64,000 nt of DNA, taken from the NCBI GenBank assembly GCA_902623255.1, contig CACNSY010000002.1, positions 1-64,000 of the forward strand, given 5' to 3'. Positions 12,803 to 23,154 of this stretch are shown in pieces (position 1 is the first letter of the stretch; each line of letters starts with the position of its first letter). The position numbers and the translations under genes are program-made. The DNA comes from an uncultured Alphaproteobacteria bacterium. Its GTDB lineage: Bacteria; Pseudomonadota; Alphaproteobacteria; HIMB59; GCA-002718135. The notes under the pieces are model-generated. The model was not told where the DNA came from, did no database searches, and was given only the letters and a program-made list of their open reading frames with translations.

Positions 12803-13491
12803 ATATTAGAATTTCAAAATATCTATCAAGTGCTGGAATTTGTTCACGAAGAGATGCAGAAAAATTAATTGTAGAAAAAAAAATTAAAATTAATAATCAA
12901 GTATGCCTTCATCCAAGTCATAAAGTAAGTAATTTAGATATAATTAAAGTTAATAATAAAATTGTAAAAAAAGCAAATAAAGTTGAAGTATGGAAGTTAT
13001 ACAAACCAATTAAATATATTTGTAGTACAAAAGATAATTTAGGTAGGAAAAAAATTTTTGATTTATTACCAAAAAATGTCGGTCAATTAATAAGCGTTGG
13101 AAGATTAGATTATATGAGTGAAGGATTGATCTTACTAACTAATAATGGTGATTATTCAAGATATTTAGAACATCCGTCTTCAAACATTGAGCGGATCTAT
13201 AGAGTTTGTATAAATAGCAATGTACAAAATAATGATTTACAAAAAATAAATAAAGGCATTACAATTAAAGAGATAAATTATAAAAAAATTAAAGTTGCCT
13301 TTGAAAAAAAATTAAAAAACCATAATTGGTTAATTTTTAAACTTAAAGAAGGAAAAAATAGAGAAATTAGAAATATTTGTAATTATTTTTCATGGAATAT
13401 AGTTAAATTAATAAGAATTGGATATGGACCTTATAAGCTTGGAAGACTTAAAGAAGGGCAATTTCAAAAATTAAATTCAATTAGCAAATGA
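12799..13491 (+). CDS. rluB: Pseudouridine synthase RsuA/RluB family (GTG start)
   Basis: S4 domain RISKYLSSAGICSRRDAEKLI; VGRLDYMSEGLILLTNNGD; KEGKNREIRNIC. Confidence 0.88.
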   Translation: MNIRISKYLSSAGICSRRDAEKLIVEKKIKINNQVCLHPSHKVSNLDIIKVNNKIVKKANKVEVWKLYKPIKYICSTKDNLGRKKIFDLLPKNVGQLISVGRLDYMSEGLILLTNNGDYSRYLEHPSSNIERIYRVCINSNVQNNDLQKINKGITIKEINYKKIKVAFEKKLKNHNWLIFKLKEGKNREIRNICNYFSWNIVKLIRIGYGPYKLGRLKEGQFQKLNSISK

Positions 13492-14048
13492 TACGTATTA
13501 CTGGAGGAAAGTTTAAGCAAAAAAAATTAGCTAGTATTAATGATTTTGTAAGACCAACTTCTTCTCTAAAAAGAGAAGCTTTTTTTTCAATTATTGAAAG
13601 TTATGCAATCAAGAATTCTATCGAATTATATAAAAATAAAATTTTTTTAGATCTTTTTGCAGGAATTGGCACAATGGGTTTAGAAGCAATTTCTAGAGGC
13701 ATGAGTGAAGTAATTTTTTTTGAGAATAATATTGAAGTTCTTAAAATTTTAAAAAAAAATTGTTTAAGTATTTGTAAAAATAATCAATTTAAAATTTATG
13801 AAGAAGACCTTATTCATTCTAAATTAGAAATAGAATTTCAAAATATATCAGTTGTTTATATTGATCCACCATATGCAAAATATAATTTAACAAATATTTT
13901 AGAAAATTTATCAAGTAATATTAAAAATACTACCGTGATTGGTTTAGAAACGGGTGTGAAAGATAATATTGTAATTCCAGAAAATTTAAATCTGCTTCAA
14001 AAAAAGACTTACGGTAAAACAATAATTTATATTTTTAAACTATCTTAA
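13488..14048 (+). CDS. rsmD: 16S rRNA (guanine966-N2)-methyltransferase RsmD
   Basis: RITGGKFKQKKL, RPTSSLKREAFFSI, FLDLFAGIGTMGLEAISRG, YIDPPYAK. Confidence 0.94.
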   Translation: MIRITGGKFKQKKLASINDFVRPTSSLKREAFFSIIESYAIKNSIELYKNKIFLDLFAGIGTMGLEAISRGMSEVIFFENNIEVLKILKKNCLSICKNNQFKIYEEDLIHSKLEIEFQNISVVYIDPPYAKYNLTNILENLSSNIKNTTVIGLETGVKDNIVIPENLNLLQKKTYGKTIIYIFKLS

Positions 14049-15239
14049 ATAAGTTTTAGTTAGTTTTTTACCTTGTTCAACAGCAGGTTGATCGAAAGGA
14101 TCAACATCCAAATACATACAGGAGGCAATTGTTTCTATTATACTAAAAGATAATAATTTACCTAAGTTTTGTTCATCTATTTTAGGAATATAAATTTCTC
14201 TAAAACTAAAATTATTTAATTTAAAAGTTTCAATGGTTGCGCGCTGTTCAGCTTCCATTAGATCTCCCATTGTTTTATCTTTAAAATAGTCAATATCGGT
14301 ATTTTCAAACATATTATAATTAATTTTTATGCCCTTATTTGAATGATCTGTAGTGATAAAGGTGAAATATTTATCTTTAGGTCCATCTAAATATAGTTGT
14401 AATTGACTATGCTGATCAGTGGTCCCTACCGAATGAATTGCTGTAATACCTTTATTATTTTTTCCAATACTTTCTGCCCAAAGTTGCAGATACCATTTTC
14501 CAAAAAAATAAAGTGAATCAGAATATGTCATTAAAACATTATTAGTAAATTTTACATTTTCTTTTTGAGTTAAATATCTTCCAAGATCGTACGGTTTGTA
14601 ATTGTCAATATTATTAATTACTTCAGATGCTCCACCAAAAAGTGCATCTATATTTAATCCAGAAATGATTGCAGGAACTATACCAACATTGGTAAATATA
14701 GAATATCTGCCTCCAACATCTTTATGATGCTCTAATAGTAAACAATTATTATCTTTTGCAATTTTAAAAAGTGGTGACTCTTTAAATTCAGTTATGATTA
14801 GAGTATTTGAAAAGAAATCTTCTACTTTGTTAGCTTCTATTGCCTTTTGATAGAGACATGAAAATTGAGATAATGTCTCTGGTGTAGTACCCGATTTTGA
14901 AATAACTAAGAAACCAGTTAGCTCAAAATTAATATTTTGAAAATTATTTTCAAAATTAATAGGGTCAACATTATCATAAAATTCTAAGATAATTTTATTA
15001 TTGGAAATAATATTATTTAATGCTCTAGCTCCTAAATTTGAACCTCCTGTACCAAATACAATTATTTTTTCTTTTTTCTCTTTAAATTGATTTGAAATTT
15101 TTATGGTTTCTTCTAATAAATTTTTATCTGAAACAATATTCAGAGAAGGAAGTTTTTCTATTAAATTAGTTATACTTTGATCAGTATCTTTATTTTGAGT
15201 GATTTTGTCAAAATTTGAATTAAAGTATCTTATTTCCAT
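14040..15239 (-). CDS. pgi: Glucose-6-phosphate isomerase
   Basis: GTGGSNLGARAL, VISKSGTTPETLSQF, GGRYSIFTNVG, STDQHSQLQLY-like GTTDQHSQLQLYLDGPKD. Confidence 0.9.
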   Translation of the reverse strand: MEIRYFNSNFDKITQNKDTDQSITNLIEKLPSLNIVSDKNLLEETIKISNQFKEKKEKIIVFGTGGSNLGARALNNIISNNKIILEFYDNVDPINFENNFQNINFELTGFLVISKSGTTPETLSQFSCLYQKAIEANKVEDFFSNTLIITEFKESPLFKIAKDNNCLLLEHHKDVGGRYSIFTNVGIVPAIISGLNIDALFGGASEVINNIDNYKPYDLGRYLTQKENVKFTNNVLMTYSDSLYFFGKWYLQLWAESIGKNNKGITAIHSVGTTDQHSQLQLYLDGPKDKYFTFITTDHSNKGIKINYNMFENTDIDYFKDKTMGDLMEAEQRATIETFKLNNFSFREIYIPKIDEQNLGKLLSFSIIETIASCMYLDVDPFDQPAVEQGKKLTKTYLR

Positions 15240-15247
15240 TTATAAAA

Positions 15248-15748
15248 TTAAAAGAAGAAAAATCTTTTTTTCTTTTTAGGTTCACCTTCTTCGTCATCTT
15301 CATTTTCTTCTTTACTTTTGAAAAAGAAAAATCTTTTCTTCTTTTTTGACTCTTCTATATTTTCACTTTCAACATCTGTATTATCTTGGCTTATTTCATC
15401 TTCTGAGTTTACATCAAGATCTTCCCTGATACTATTATCTACTTGATCTGCTTCAGTTTCTTTTAAAATATTGTCGATAACAGAATTTTCAGAAGGTGTT
15501 TCATCACTTTCTTCATCCAGACCAAAGAGAATTTCCTTTGCAAGCTCAGTATCGGTATCATCAATATCTTTTGATTCAATTTGATCAGGTGGTAGTAAAT
15601 TAAAATTTGGTGGAATTACTAATGGAGGATTTTCAACTACATTATATTCATCTATTACTTTTCTTTCTACACCGGCACTACTTCTTATAGTATTACAAGA
15701 AAATAGAAAAATTGAGGAAATGATTATTACAAAAATAACTTTTTTCAT
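15248..15748 (-). CDS. DUF3035/BamF-like lipoprotein with acidic tail and duplicated KKKKRFFFF motif
   Basis: Lipobox IFLFSC; ERKVIDEYNVVENPPLVIPPNFNLLPP resembles DUF3035/BamF-like core; low-complexity C-terminus. Confidence 0.7.
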   Translation of the reverse strand: MKKVIFVIIISSIFLFSCNTIRSSAGVERKVIDEYNVVENPPLVIPPNFNLLPPDQIESKDIDDTDTELAKEILFGLDEESDETPSENSVIDNILKETEADQVDNSIREDLDVNSEDEISQDNTDVESENIEESKKKKRFFFFKSKEENEDDEEGEPKKKKRFFFF

Positions 15749-16197
15749 TTTACTGTTTTTGATTTTATAAAAAAACTCATTATTAACATGATAATTCCAA
15801 TTGTAATATAGATATCTGCTAGATTAAATGCTGGCCAATAAAAATTTTCATAATGTAGTAAGATAAAATCAACAACATAACTATTTATCAATCTATCAAT
15901 GATATTTGATAAAGCCCCAATTATAACAAAGAAATAAGCCAGTTTTTCTAGTTGTTTATCTGATTTAATAAATAAATAAAAAATTAATATAACAACTATT
16001 AAGGCTATAAGTATTAATATCCAATGAGAAACATAACCAGAGAATAAACCAAAAGAAACACCAAAGTTCTGAACATAAACTAAATCAAAATATTCGTTGA
16101 TTTTTATTGATTGATTTAAAAACAAATTATCTTGAATTAAATACTTAGTTAGAAGATCAAAAAAAATTAATGATACTAGTATAGCTATCTTTATCAC
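15745..16197 (-). CDS. lspA: Lipoprotein signal peptidase (signal peptidase II)
   Basis: NFGVSFGLF, NIIDRLINSYVVDFI, FNLADIYITIG catalytic Asp motifs. Confidence 0.95.
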   Translation of the reverse strand: MIKIAILVSLIFFDLLTKYLIQDNLFLNQSIKINEYFDLVYVQNFGVSFGLFSGYVSHWILILIALIVVILIFYLFIKSDKQLEKLAYFFVIIGALSNIIDRLINSYVVDFILLHYENFYWPAFNLADIYITIGIIMLIMSFFIKSKTVK

Positions 16198-18972
16198 TTA
16201 ACTTATTGCATCATTACAACGATTGCAAATTTCATTTTTCACTAATTCTTTTTCATATTTCCAGCATCTTTGACATTTTTGACCATTAACTTTTGATGCT
16301 TGTACCTTTACATTTTCAATTTCATCTATTGAAAAGCCCTGGCTATTTTCATCAAGTACATGCAGTTTATATGATGAAGTAATAGCAATTTCATCAAACA
16401 TTACTTCATTAACTTTATCAAAATTTTCTTTTGATACAAATATATCCAAATGAGCTTCTAAACTTGAACGTATAATTTTTTCTTCTCTTATTTTTTCAAT
16501 AGCACCCGTAGAAACTTTTCTTATATTCTTAATCAAATTCCACTTTTCATTTAATTGATGATTTTGGTATTCTTTTTTACAATTTAAAAAATCTTGAAGA
16601 TGTATACTTTCAGTATTTCCCATAGCTTTCCAAGCTTCTTCAGAAGTAAAAGAAATAGAAGGAGCAAACCATCTAACTAAATGGTTAAAAATAATATTTA
16701 AAAGAGTTCTTGTAGATCGCCTTTTGATTGAATTTATACTATCACAGTAGATAGTATCTTTTCTAATATCAAAATAAAAAGCTGAAAGATCATTAGAACA
16801 AAAATTTAAAAGTGTGGTAAACATTAAGTGAAAATTAAAAGTTTTTACACATTTTTGAATAGTTTGATCAACTTCCCATAATCTATGAAGAAGATATTGT
16901 TCTAATTCTGGAAACTCTTTCTCATCTATCGACTCTTCATTCTTATAATTATTTAAATTACCAATTAAAAAACGAAAGGTGTTTCTTATTCTTCTATAAG
17001 ACTCTGCTTGTGATTGGAGAATGGCATTATCAAGTTTCAGATCATCATAATAATCAGAAGCAACGACCCACAATCTTAAAATATCTACTCCATATTTTTT
17101 TAATATATCATCTGGAGAAATAACGTTACCTAAAGATTTAGACATTTTACGTCCTCTTCCATCAACAACAAATCCATGTGTTAGAACACTTTCGTAAGGT
17201 GCTTTGCCTCTAGTGCCTGAAGATTCTAAAAGAGATGAATGAAACCATCCTCTGTGTTGATCACTGCCTTCTAAGTACATAGATGCAGGCCATTTCAAAT
17301 CTTCTCTTTGTTCTAGACAAAAAGCATGTGTAGAACCACTATCAAACCATACTTCAACCACATCTCTTACCTGTTCGTAATCATCAATTGAATATTCATC
17401 CCCTAAAAATCTTTGTGGATCTTCGGTAAACCACGTATTGCTTCCTTCTTTTTCATATATATCAGCTATTCTATTAATAATGTTTTCATCTCTTAAAGGT
17501 TGACCCGTTTTTTTACTTACAAATAATGGCAAAGGCACACCCCAAACTCTTTGTCTAGACACACACCAATCTGGTCTAGTTTCAATCATTGATCTAAGCC
17601 TTGTTTGACCTTGAGGAGGATAGAAAATAGTTTCATCAATTGATTTAAGAGCAATGTCTCTTAGATTATTTTTTTCCATAGAAATGAACCATTGAGGAGT
17701 ATTTCTATAAATAAGAGGAGCTTTAGACCTCCACGAATGTGGGTAGCTATGACGAAGCGTCCCTTTAAATAATAGTTTTGAAAATTCTTCTAATTTATCT
17801 GCAATTTTGTGATCTACTTTATAAATATGCTCACCTTCAAAACCAACAGCATGTTGATTATATTTTCCATCATCTTGAACTGTCTGAATAATATCAACAT
17901 TATTTTCTATCCCTAAAACATAGTCGTCATCTCCGTGTCCAGGAGCTATATGTACAACACCTGTACCCTGTTCTAAGTTTACAAAGTCCCCATGAAATGG
18001 TTTTACAATAAAATCGTATCCCAATTGTTTAAATGGATGTTCACATTCACACGAAGATAAATTATCTCCTTTAAATTTCTTTTTTGTACTAAATTTTTTT
18101 ATTCCAATTTCTTCAGTTACACTTTTTAAAAGTTCTGATGCAAATATTAATTTATCATTTTTTTTGACTAAACTATTTTCTTCTAATTCTTCAACAACAA
18201 TAAGTGAATAGTCTAATTCTTTACCATAAGCCAGAGCTCTGTTACCTGGAATCGTCCAAGGAGTTGTTGTCCAAATAACAATATTAGAATCAATTAAATC
18301 TTTATCCGTAGAATTTTTAATTAAAAATTTAACATATATAGTGTTGGATGTATGATCTTCATATTCAACTTCAGCGTCAGCTAGAGCTGTTTTTTCTACA
18401 ACAGACCAGAGAACTGGTTTTGCTCCTTTATACAAACTTTCATCAAGTAAAAATTTTCCAAGCTCTCGAACAATTTGTGCTTCTGCTTGATTTGACATTG
18501 TGAGGTAAGGATTTTCCCAATCTCCTTCAACACCAAGTCGCCTAAACTCTTTTTTTTGGATATCGATCCATTTTTCTGCAAACTCTCTACACTCATTTCT
18601 AAATTGAACAGTCGGGACATCATCCTTGTTCTTTCCTTTTTTTCTATATTCTTCTTCTATTTTCCATTCAATTGGTAAACCGTGACAATCCCATCCAGGA
18701 ACATAGATAGAGTCTTTACCAGCCATTTGTTGAGTTCGCACAATGACATCTTTTAAAATTTTATTAAGAGCTGTCCCCATATGAATATGTCCATTTGCAT
18801 ATGGTGGACCATCATGAAGAACAAATTTTTCTCTACCTTTAGATTTATCTCTTAGCTTTTTAAAAATATTTTCTTTATCCCACTCCTCTATTAGTGCAGG
18901 TTCTTTTGATGGAAGGTTAGCTCTCATTTCAAAAGATGTTTTGGGAAGAAAAATTGTATCTTTATATTCCAT
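16198..18972 (-). CDS. ileS: Isoleucyl-tRNA synthetase
   Basis: HDGPPYANGHIHMGTALNKILKD, KMSKSLGNV, C-terminal Zn motif CQRCWKYEKELVKNEICNRC. Confidence 0.98.
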   Translation of the reverse strand: MEYKDTIFLPKTSFEMRANLPSKEPALIEEWDKENIFKKLRDKSKGREKFVLHDGPPYANGHIHMGTALNKILKDVIVRTQQMAGKDSIYVPGWDCHGLPIEWKIEEEYRKKGKNKDDVPTVQFRNECREFAEKWIDIQKKEFRRLGVEGDWENPYLTMSNQAEAQIVRELGKFLLDESLYKGAKPVLWSVVEKTALADAEVEYEDHTSNTIYVKFLIKNSTDKDLIDSNIVIWTTTPWTIPGNRALAYGKELDYSLIVVEELEENSLVKKNDKLIFASELLKSVTEEIGIKKFSTKKKFKGDNLSSCECEHPFKQLGYDFIVKPFHGDFVNLEQGTGVVHIAPGHGDDDYVLGIENNVDIIQTVQDDGKYNQHAVGFEGEHIYKVDHKIADKLEEFSKLLFKGTLRHSYPHSWRSKAPLIYRNTPQWFISMEKNNLRDIALKSIDETIFYPPQGQTRLRSMIETRPDWCVSRQRVWGVPLPLFVSKKTGQPLRDENIINRIADIYEKEGSNTWFTEDPQRFLGDEYSIDDYEQVRDVVEVWFDSGSTHAFCLEQREDLKWPASMYLEGSDQHRGWFHSSLLESSGTRGKAPYESVLTHGFVVDGRGRKMSKSLGNVISPDDILKKYGVDILRLWVVASDYYDDLKLDNAILQSQAESYRRIRNTFRFLIGNLNNYKNEESIDEKEFPELEQYLLHRLWEVDQTIQKCVKTFNFHLMFTTLLNFCSNDLSAFYFDIRKDTIYCDSINSIKRRSTRTLLNIIFNHLVRWFAPSISFTSEEAWKAMGNTESIHLQDFLNCKKEYQNHQLNEKWNLIKNIRKVSTGAIEKIREEKIIRSSLEAHLDIFVSKENFDKVNEVMFDEIAITSSYKLHVLDENSQGFSIDEIENVKVQASKVNGQKCQRCWKYEKELVKNEICNRCNDAIS

Positions 18973-19901
18973 TATAGTTGATGATATTCTTTAGCTTTAT
19001 TTATATCTTTGTTGATTTGCTTAGTTAGTTCTTCAAAATTATTAAATTTTTGTTCAGACCTAATAAATGTAAGGAATTCAACAGTCAATTCTTTACCATA
19101 TATTTCTTCACTAAAATTAAACATATGTGTCTCTAGAAGGAGTTTGCTTCCATCGACTGTTGGTCTTAAACCAAAATTTGAAACACCTTTGTATTTTTTA
19201 CCCTCTAACAGCACTTCTACACAGTAAACACCTCTTTTGGGTAATATATGTTGATCTGGTATCATATTAGCAGTCGGAAAATTGATTTCTCTAGCTCTTT
19301 TATCACCTTCAATTATTTTTCCATGCATATGCCAGGGTCTACCTAAAGACTCAGTAACATCTTCCATATAACCATCTTTTATTTGTGATCGAATTATTGA
19401 AGATGAATATTTATCAGATTTATCAGCAAGCATAATAGGATCGATTAAATGAATATTAAAATTATTTTTTTCAACATACTTTTCTAATGTTTTAAAATTA
19501 CCTTTTCTGTCTTTTCCAAACTTAAAGTCAGAACCTATAACTAAGTATTTAATATTTAATTTATCAATTAGAATTTTAGTTACAAAATCATCAGCTGATA
19601 ATATTGATAGATTGTTATCAAAAGAAAAATCTATAAATATATCTAAACCCAATCTTTCAAGAAAATTTATTTTATCACTTTGAGTATAAATATTAAATGG
19701 CTCATTAATTTGATTAAAGTAAATACGAGGATGAGGATTAAAACTCATTATAGAAGATAATAAATTATTGTTTGATGCAATCTCCTTAATTTTATTTATT
19801 ATTTCTTGGTGCCCTTTATGTATTCCATCAAAATTACCTATTGCAAGACAAAGGTTTAATTTTTCAAAATCTGATGCTGTATCTAATTTATAAATTTTCA
19901 T
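18972..19901 (-). CDS. ribF: Bifunctional riboflavin kinase/FMN adenylyltransferase
   Basis: AIGNFDGIHKGHQ, SSSIIRSQIKDG, INFPTANM, GVSNFGLRPTVDG. Confidence 0.96.
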   Translation of the reverse strand: MKIYKLDTASDFEKLNLCLAIGNFDGIHKGHQEIINKIKEIASNNNLLSSIMSFNPHPRIYFNQINEPFNIYTQSDKINFLERLGLDIFIDFSFDNNLSILSADDFVTKILIDKLNIKYLVIGSDFKFGKDRKGNFKTLEKYVEKNNFNIHLIDPIMLADKSDKYSSSIIRSQIKDGYMEDVTESLGRPWHMHGKIIEGDKRAREINFPTANMIPDQHILPKRGVYCVEVLLEGKKYKGVSNFGLRPTVDGSKLLLETHMFNFSEEIYGKELTVEFLTFIRSEQKFNNFEELTKQINKDINKAKEYHQL

Positions 19902-19943
19902 AATATTTATAAATCAATTAGTATAGAAACTTATGGCTAGTAA

Positions 19944-21257
19944 CTACAAATATTTATTTAAGATATTTTCTAGATATTCTTGTCTTCCTGAACGAGGTTC
20001 TGGTTCAATATTATCGTCAATTACTTTTTTATTTATATCATCTAATCCAGTATCTTTATTATGAATAAACTGACCCAAATTTTTATTCCAGTCTTCATAT
20101 CTGTCTTCAATAAACTTAGGAATAACATTATCATTCATTAATTTTTCAACAGCAATAAGTGTTTTTGCACATACATCCATGCCTCCAATATGAGCATGAA
20201 ATAAATCTTCAGCATCAATAGATTGTCTTCTTATTTTTGCATCAAAGTTCATGCCTCCTTGGCCTAAGCCGCCATTCTTAAAAATAAAATAAAAGGACAT
20301 AATTAAGTCGGCAGGATTATTTGGGAATTGATCCGTATCCCAACCTATTAAAGTATCACCTCTATTAATATCAATGCTTCCTAAGGCGCTATTTGAAGTT
20401 GCGTAAGCAATTTCATGTTCAAAATTATGACCAGATAAAGTTGCATGATTAACTTCAACATTTAGTTTAATCTCATTTTCTAAACCTGCCTTTCGTAAAA
20501 ATGCTAAACAAGTTGCAGAGTCAAAGTCATATTGATGTTTAGTTGGTTCATGAGGTTTTGGTTCCAATAAAATTTGACCTTTAAATCCTATCTTGTGTTT
20601 ATAATTAACGACTAATTCTAAAAATCTTTGTAGATTAGCTGTTTCCTTAGTCATGTCAGTATTTAGAATAGTTTCGTATCCTTCTCTTCCACCCCAAAGA
20701 ACATAGTTTTGACCGCCCAATCTCATCGTTGCATCCATACAATCTTTTACTTGTGCAGCTTTATATGCAAAAACTTCTGGGTCTGGATTGGTAGATGCAC
20801 CACTCATATATCTTTTATGAGAAAAAGCATTTGCTGTTCCCCATAGTAATTTCATTCCCGAGTCATTAATTTTTTGTTCCATTAAATCTATAATATGAAA
20901 GAAATTTTTTTGTGTCTCTGCATAATTTGAACCTTCAGGAGAAATATCTCTATCGTGAAAGCAGAAAAAGGGTGTTTTTATTTTAGTGAAAAAATCAAAT
21001 GCAGCATCAAGTTTCATTTCAGCCATTTTCATTTCATCACCTGCTTGCATCCACGGTCTATCAAATGTTTGACCACCAAATGGATCAAGACCAGGCCAAG
21101 TAAATGTATGCCAATAACAAGTAGCAAACCTTAAATGCTCTTTCATTGACTTGCCTAAAACTTTTTTATTTTCATCGTAAAACTTAAACGCTAATGGATT
21201 TGTGCTTTCTTCGCCCTCAAATTTAATCTCTGGTATTTTACTAAAGTATTCTGTCAT
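19944..21257 (-). CDS. xylA: Xylose isomerase
   Basis: FKFYDENKKVLGKSMKEHLRFATCYWHTF, FCFHDRDISPEG, VLWGGREGYE, DINRGDTLIGWDTDQFP, GGMNFDAKIRRQS. Confidence 0.97.
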   Translation of the reverse strand: MTEYFSKIPEIKFEGEESTNPLAFKFYDENKKVLGKSMKEHLRFATCYWHTFTWPGLDPFGGQTFDRPWMQAGDEMKMAEMKLDAAFDFFTKIKTPFFCFHDRDISPEGSNYAETQKNFFHIIDLMEQKINDSGMKLLWGTANAFSHKRYMSGASTNPDPEVFAYKAAQVKDCMDATMRLGGQNYVLWGGREGYETILNTDMTKETANLQRFLELVVNYKHKIGFKGQILLEPKPHEPTKHQYDFDSATCLAFLRKAGLENEIKLNVEVNHATLSGHNFEHEIAYATSNSALGSIDINRGDTLIGWDTDQFPNNPADLIMSFYFIFKNGGLGQGGMNFDAKIRRQSIDAEDLFHAHIGGMDVCAKTLIAVEKLMNDNVIPKFIEDRYEDWNKNLGQFIHNKDTGLDDINKKVIDDNIEPEPRSGRQEYLENILNKYL

Positions 21258-21280
21258 ATGATTACCTATATTATATTACT

Positions 21281-21994
21281 CTATCTTGATGCCCAAAGTA
21301 AACCACGTTTATAAATTTTATTCATTTGTGGATGGTTTAATTCATGAGCAAAATGACCAAGAGAAATATAAAAAATTTTTCCTTTCCCAATTCGTCTTTT
21401 CCAAGCAACTGGCATTTCTACACCCTTTAACCATTCTGTGGTATATGCGTCACCACTTGATGAACCAGGTTCTTGTTCAAGCTTCCAAACTTCGTTACCT
21501 TTAAATGTCGTCGTTGCTAAAACTTCATTTAATGGATCCACATGCATGTAATATTGCTCTGAATGATAATCAAAATCTTCAATGCCTTCCATGATTGGAT
21601 CATCTTTTTTTGTTATATTGACTTTATAATCATGAATACCATTTGGGTGACTTACCCATTGACCTCCTGTTAAGAACTGCCAATCAATTGATTGTCTAAA
21701 TGCATCACACATTCCACCGTGATGACCAGCAAGACCACATCCATTATGAACAGCTTTAATAACATTATTAACAGCAGTTTTTTTTATTTCTCCTCTTGGA
21801 TCAAAATGAAAAGCCATAGTCACTATAGGTATAAGCAAATCCATTTCGTGAACATAATCTTCTGCAAATGCAGAAGTTTGATATTCTGCTCTTACCTCAT
21901 ATCCTTCAGGCTCCAGCATGCCTTTAATTATTTCAGTACATTTTTCTGGCTCATGTCCTGGCCAACCTCCATAAACTATTAAAGCTTTTTTCAT
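21281..21994 (-). CDS. ThuA-like domain protein
   Basis: ALIVYGGWPGHEPEKC, GCGLAGHHGGMCDAFR, PVAWKRRIGKGKIFYISLGH typical of ThuA-like proteins. Confidence 0.88.
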   Translation of the reverse strand: MKKALIVYGGWPGHEPEKCTEIIKGMLEPEGYEVRAEYQTSAFAEDYVHEMDLLIPIVTMAFHFDPRGEIKKTAVNNVIKAVHNGCGLAGHHGGMCDAFRQSIDWQFLTGGQWVSHPNGIHDYKVNITKKDDPIMEGIEDFDYHSEQYYMHVDPLNEVLATTTFKGNEVWKLEQEPGSSSGDAYTTEWLKGVEMPVAWKRRIGKGKIFYISLGHFAHELNHPQMNKIYKRGLLWASR

Positions 21995-22004
21995 TTTATT
22001 CCTT

Positions 22005-23150
22005 TCACTTTAATAAATTACTAACCTCATCTTCAGAGAAGTAATTTAAATTTTTAATAGAACTTCTAAGTTCTATTTTCGTATTTTCTTTTGATGATTT
22101 AATTATACTATCTAGTATATCTAAAACGTGAAGACTTAATTCTCCACTACATCTATTTAAACGATTATTTTTTATTGCATCAACTGTTTCGCTCACACCT
22201 ATACCTCTATAGTTTGCAATACCTGCTGACTCATTTGCTTTTTCAGATTTATTTTTAATATTTATTTTCCCTAAATTGTTATTCTTGGTATCTATATTTT
22301 CCCAACTTCCATTTTTTGATTTACAAACTAGAATATCACCACCGAACATATTTGGATCAGGAATATTTATTGAACCTTTATCGCCATATAATTCTATGTG
22401 ATTCTTACTATGTTTCCAAACATCAAAAGAAAAAAATGAATCAATTAATGCGCCATTTTGAAATTCTATTTGTGAAACTAATGTTGTTGGGATTTCAACT
22501 TCTATTTCCTGCCCTTGTCTATCACCACTGCCAATAACTCTTTTTTGATAAACTGTTCTTGATTGTGTAAAAACATTTTTCGCAGGACCGAGTAAGTTTA
22601 CTAGTGCTGTAAAATAATATGGACCCATATCAAGTATTGGGCCACCGCCATATTTATAGTAAAAATCTGGGTTAGGATGCCAGATTTCATGTCCAGCTAC
22701 ACCCATTGAAATACTTCCAAGATTTATTTTACCTATTTCATTTTGATCAATAATTTTTTTTGCTTCCTGTATACCCGCTCCAAGAAAAGTATCTGGTGCA
22801 CAACCCACATGTAAACCTTTTGAATTACCCAAATTAACCAACTCTTGACCATGTTCAAATTTTATTGAAAGTGGCTTTTCTGAATAAGAATGTTTACCAG
22901 CTTCAAGAATTGATTTTGAAACTTCAAAGTGAACATCTGGGATTGTTAAATTTATAATTAATTCAATTTCTTTATTAGATAATATCTGGTCTACAGATAA
23001 TTGTTCTACCCCATACTTTTCAGAATAGTTTTTTGCAGCTTCATTTTTAATATCAGCACATGCAACTATTTGAAAATTATTAAAGTACTTCTGAGAATTA
23101 CTAAAATAAATATCAGCAATATTCCCACAACCTATAATTCCTACTTTCAT
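22005..23150 (-). CDS. Gfo/Idh/MocA family oxidoreductase (start refined to MKVGIIG at 23150)
   Basis: VGIIGCGNIADIYF Rossmann, EKPLSIK; ORF-track start at 23174 overlaps the upstream permease. Confidence 0.92.
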   Translation of the reverse strand: MKVGIIGCGNIADIYFSNSQKYFNNFQIVACADIKNEAAKNYSEKYGVEQLSVDQILSNKEIELIINLTIPDVHFEVSKSILEAGKHSYSEKPLSIKFEHGQELVNLGNSKGLHVGCAPDTFLGAGIQEAKKIIDQNEIGKINLGSISMGVAGHEIWHPNPDFYYKYGGGPILDMGPYYFTALVNLLGPAKNVFTQSRTVYQKRVIGSGDRQGQEIEVEIPTTLVSQIEFQNGALIDSFFSFDVWKHSKNHIELYGDKGSINIPDPNMFGGDILVCKSKNGSWENIDTKNNNLGKINIKNKSEKANESAGIANYRGIGVSETVDAIKNNRLNRCSGELSLHVLDILDSIIKSSKENTKIELRSSIKNLNYFSEDEVSNLLK

Positions 23151-23154
23151 AAAA

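Noticed and set aside
18396-18623. Minus-strand 75-aa ORF inside ileS in another frame
   Set aside because: Lies within continuous conserved IleS coding sequence.
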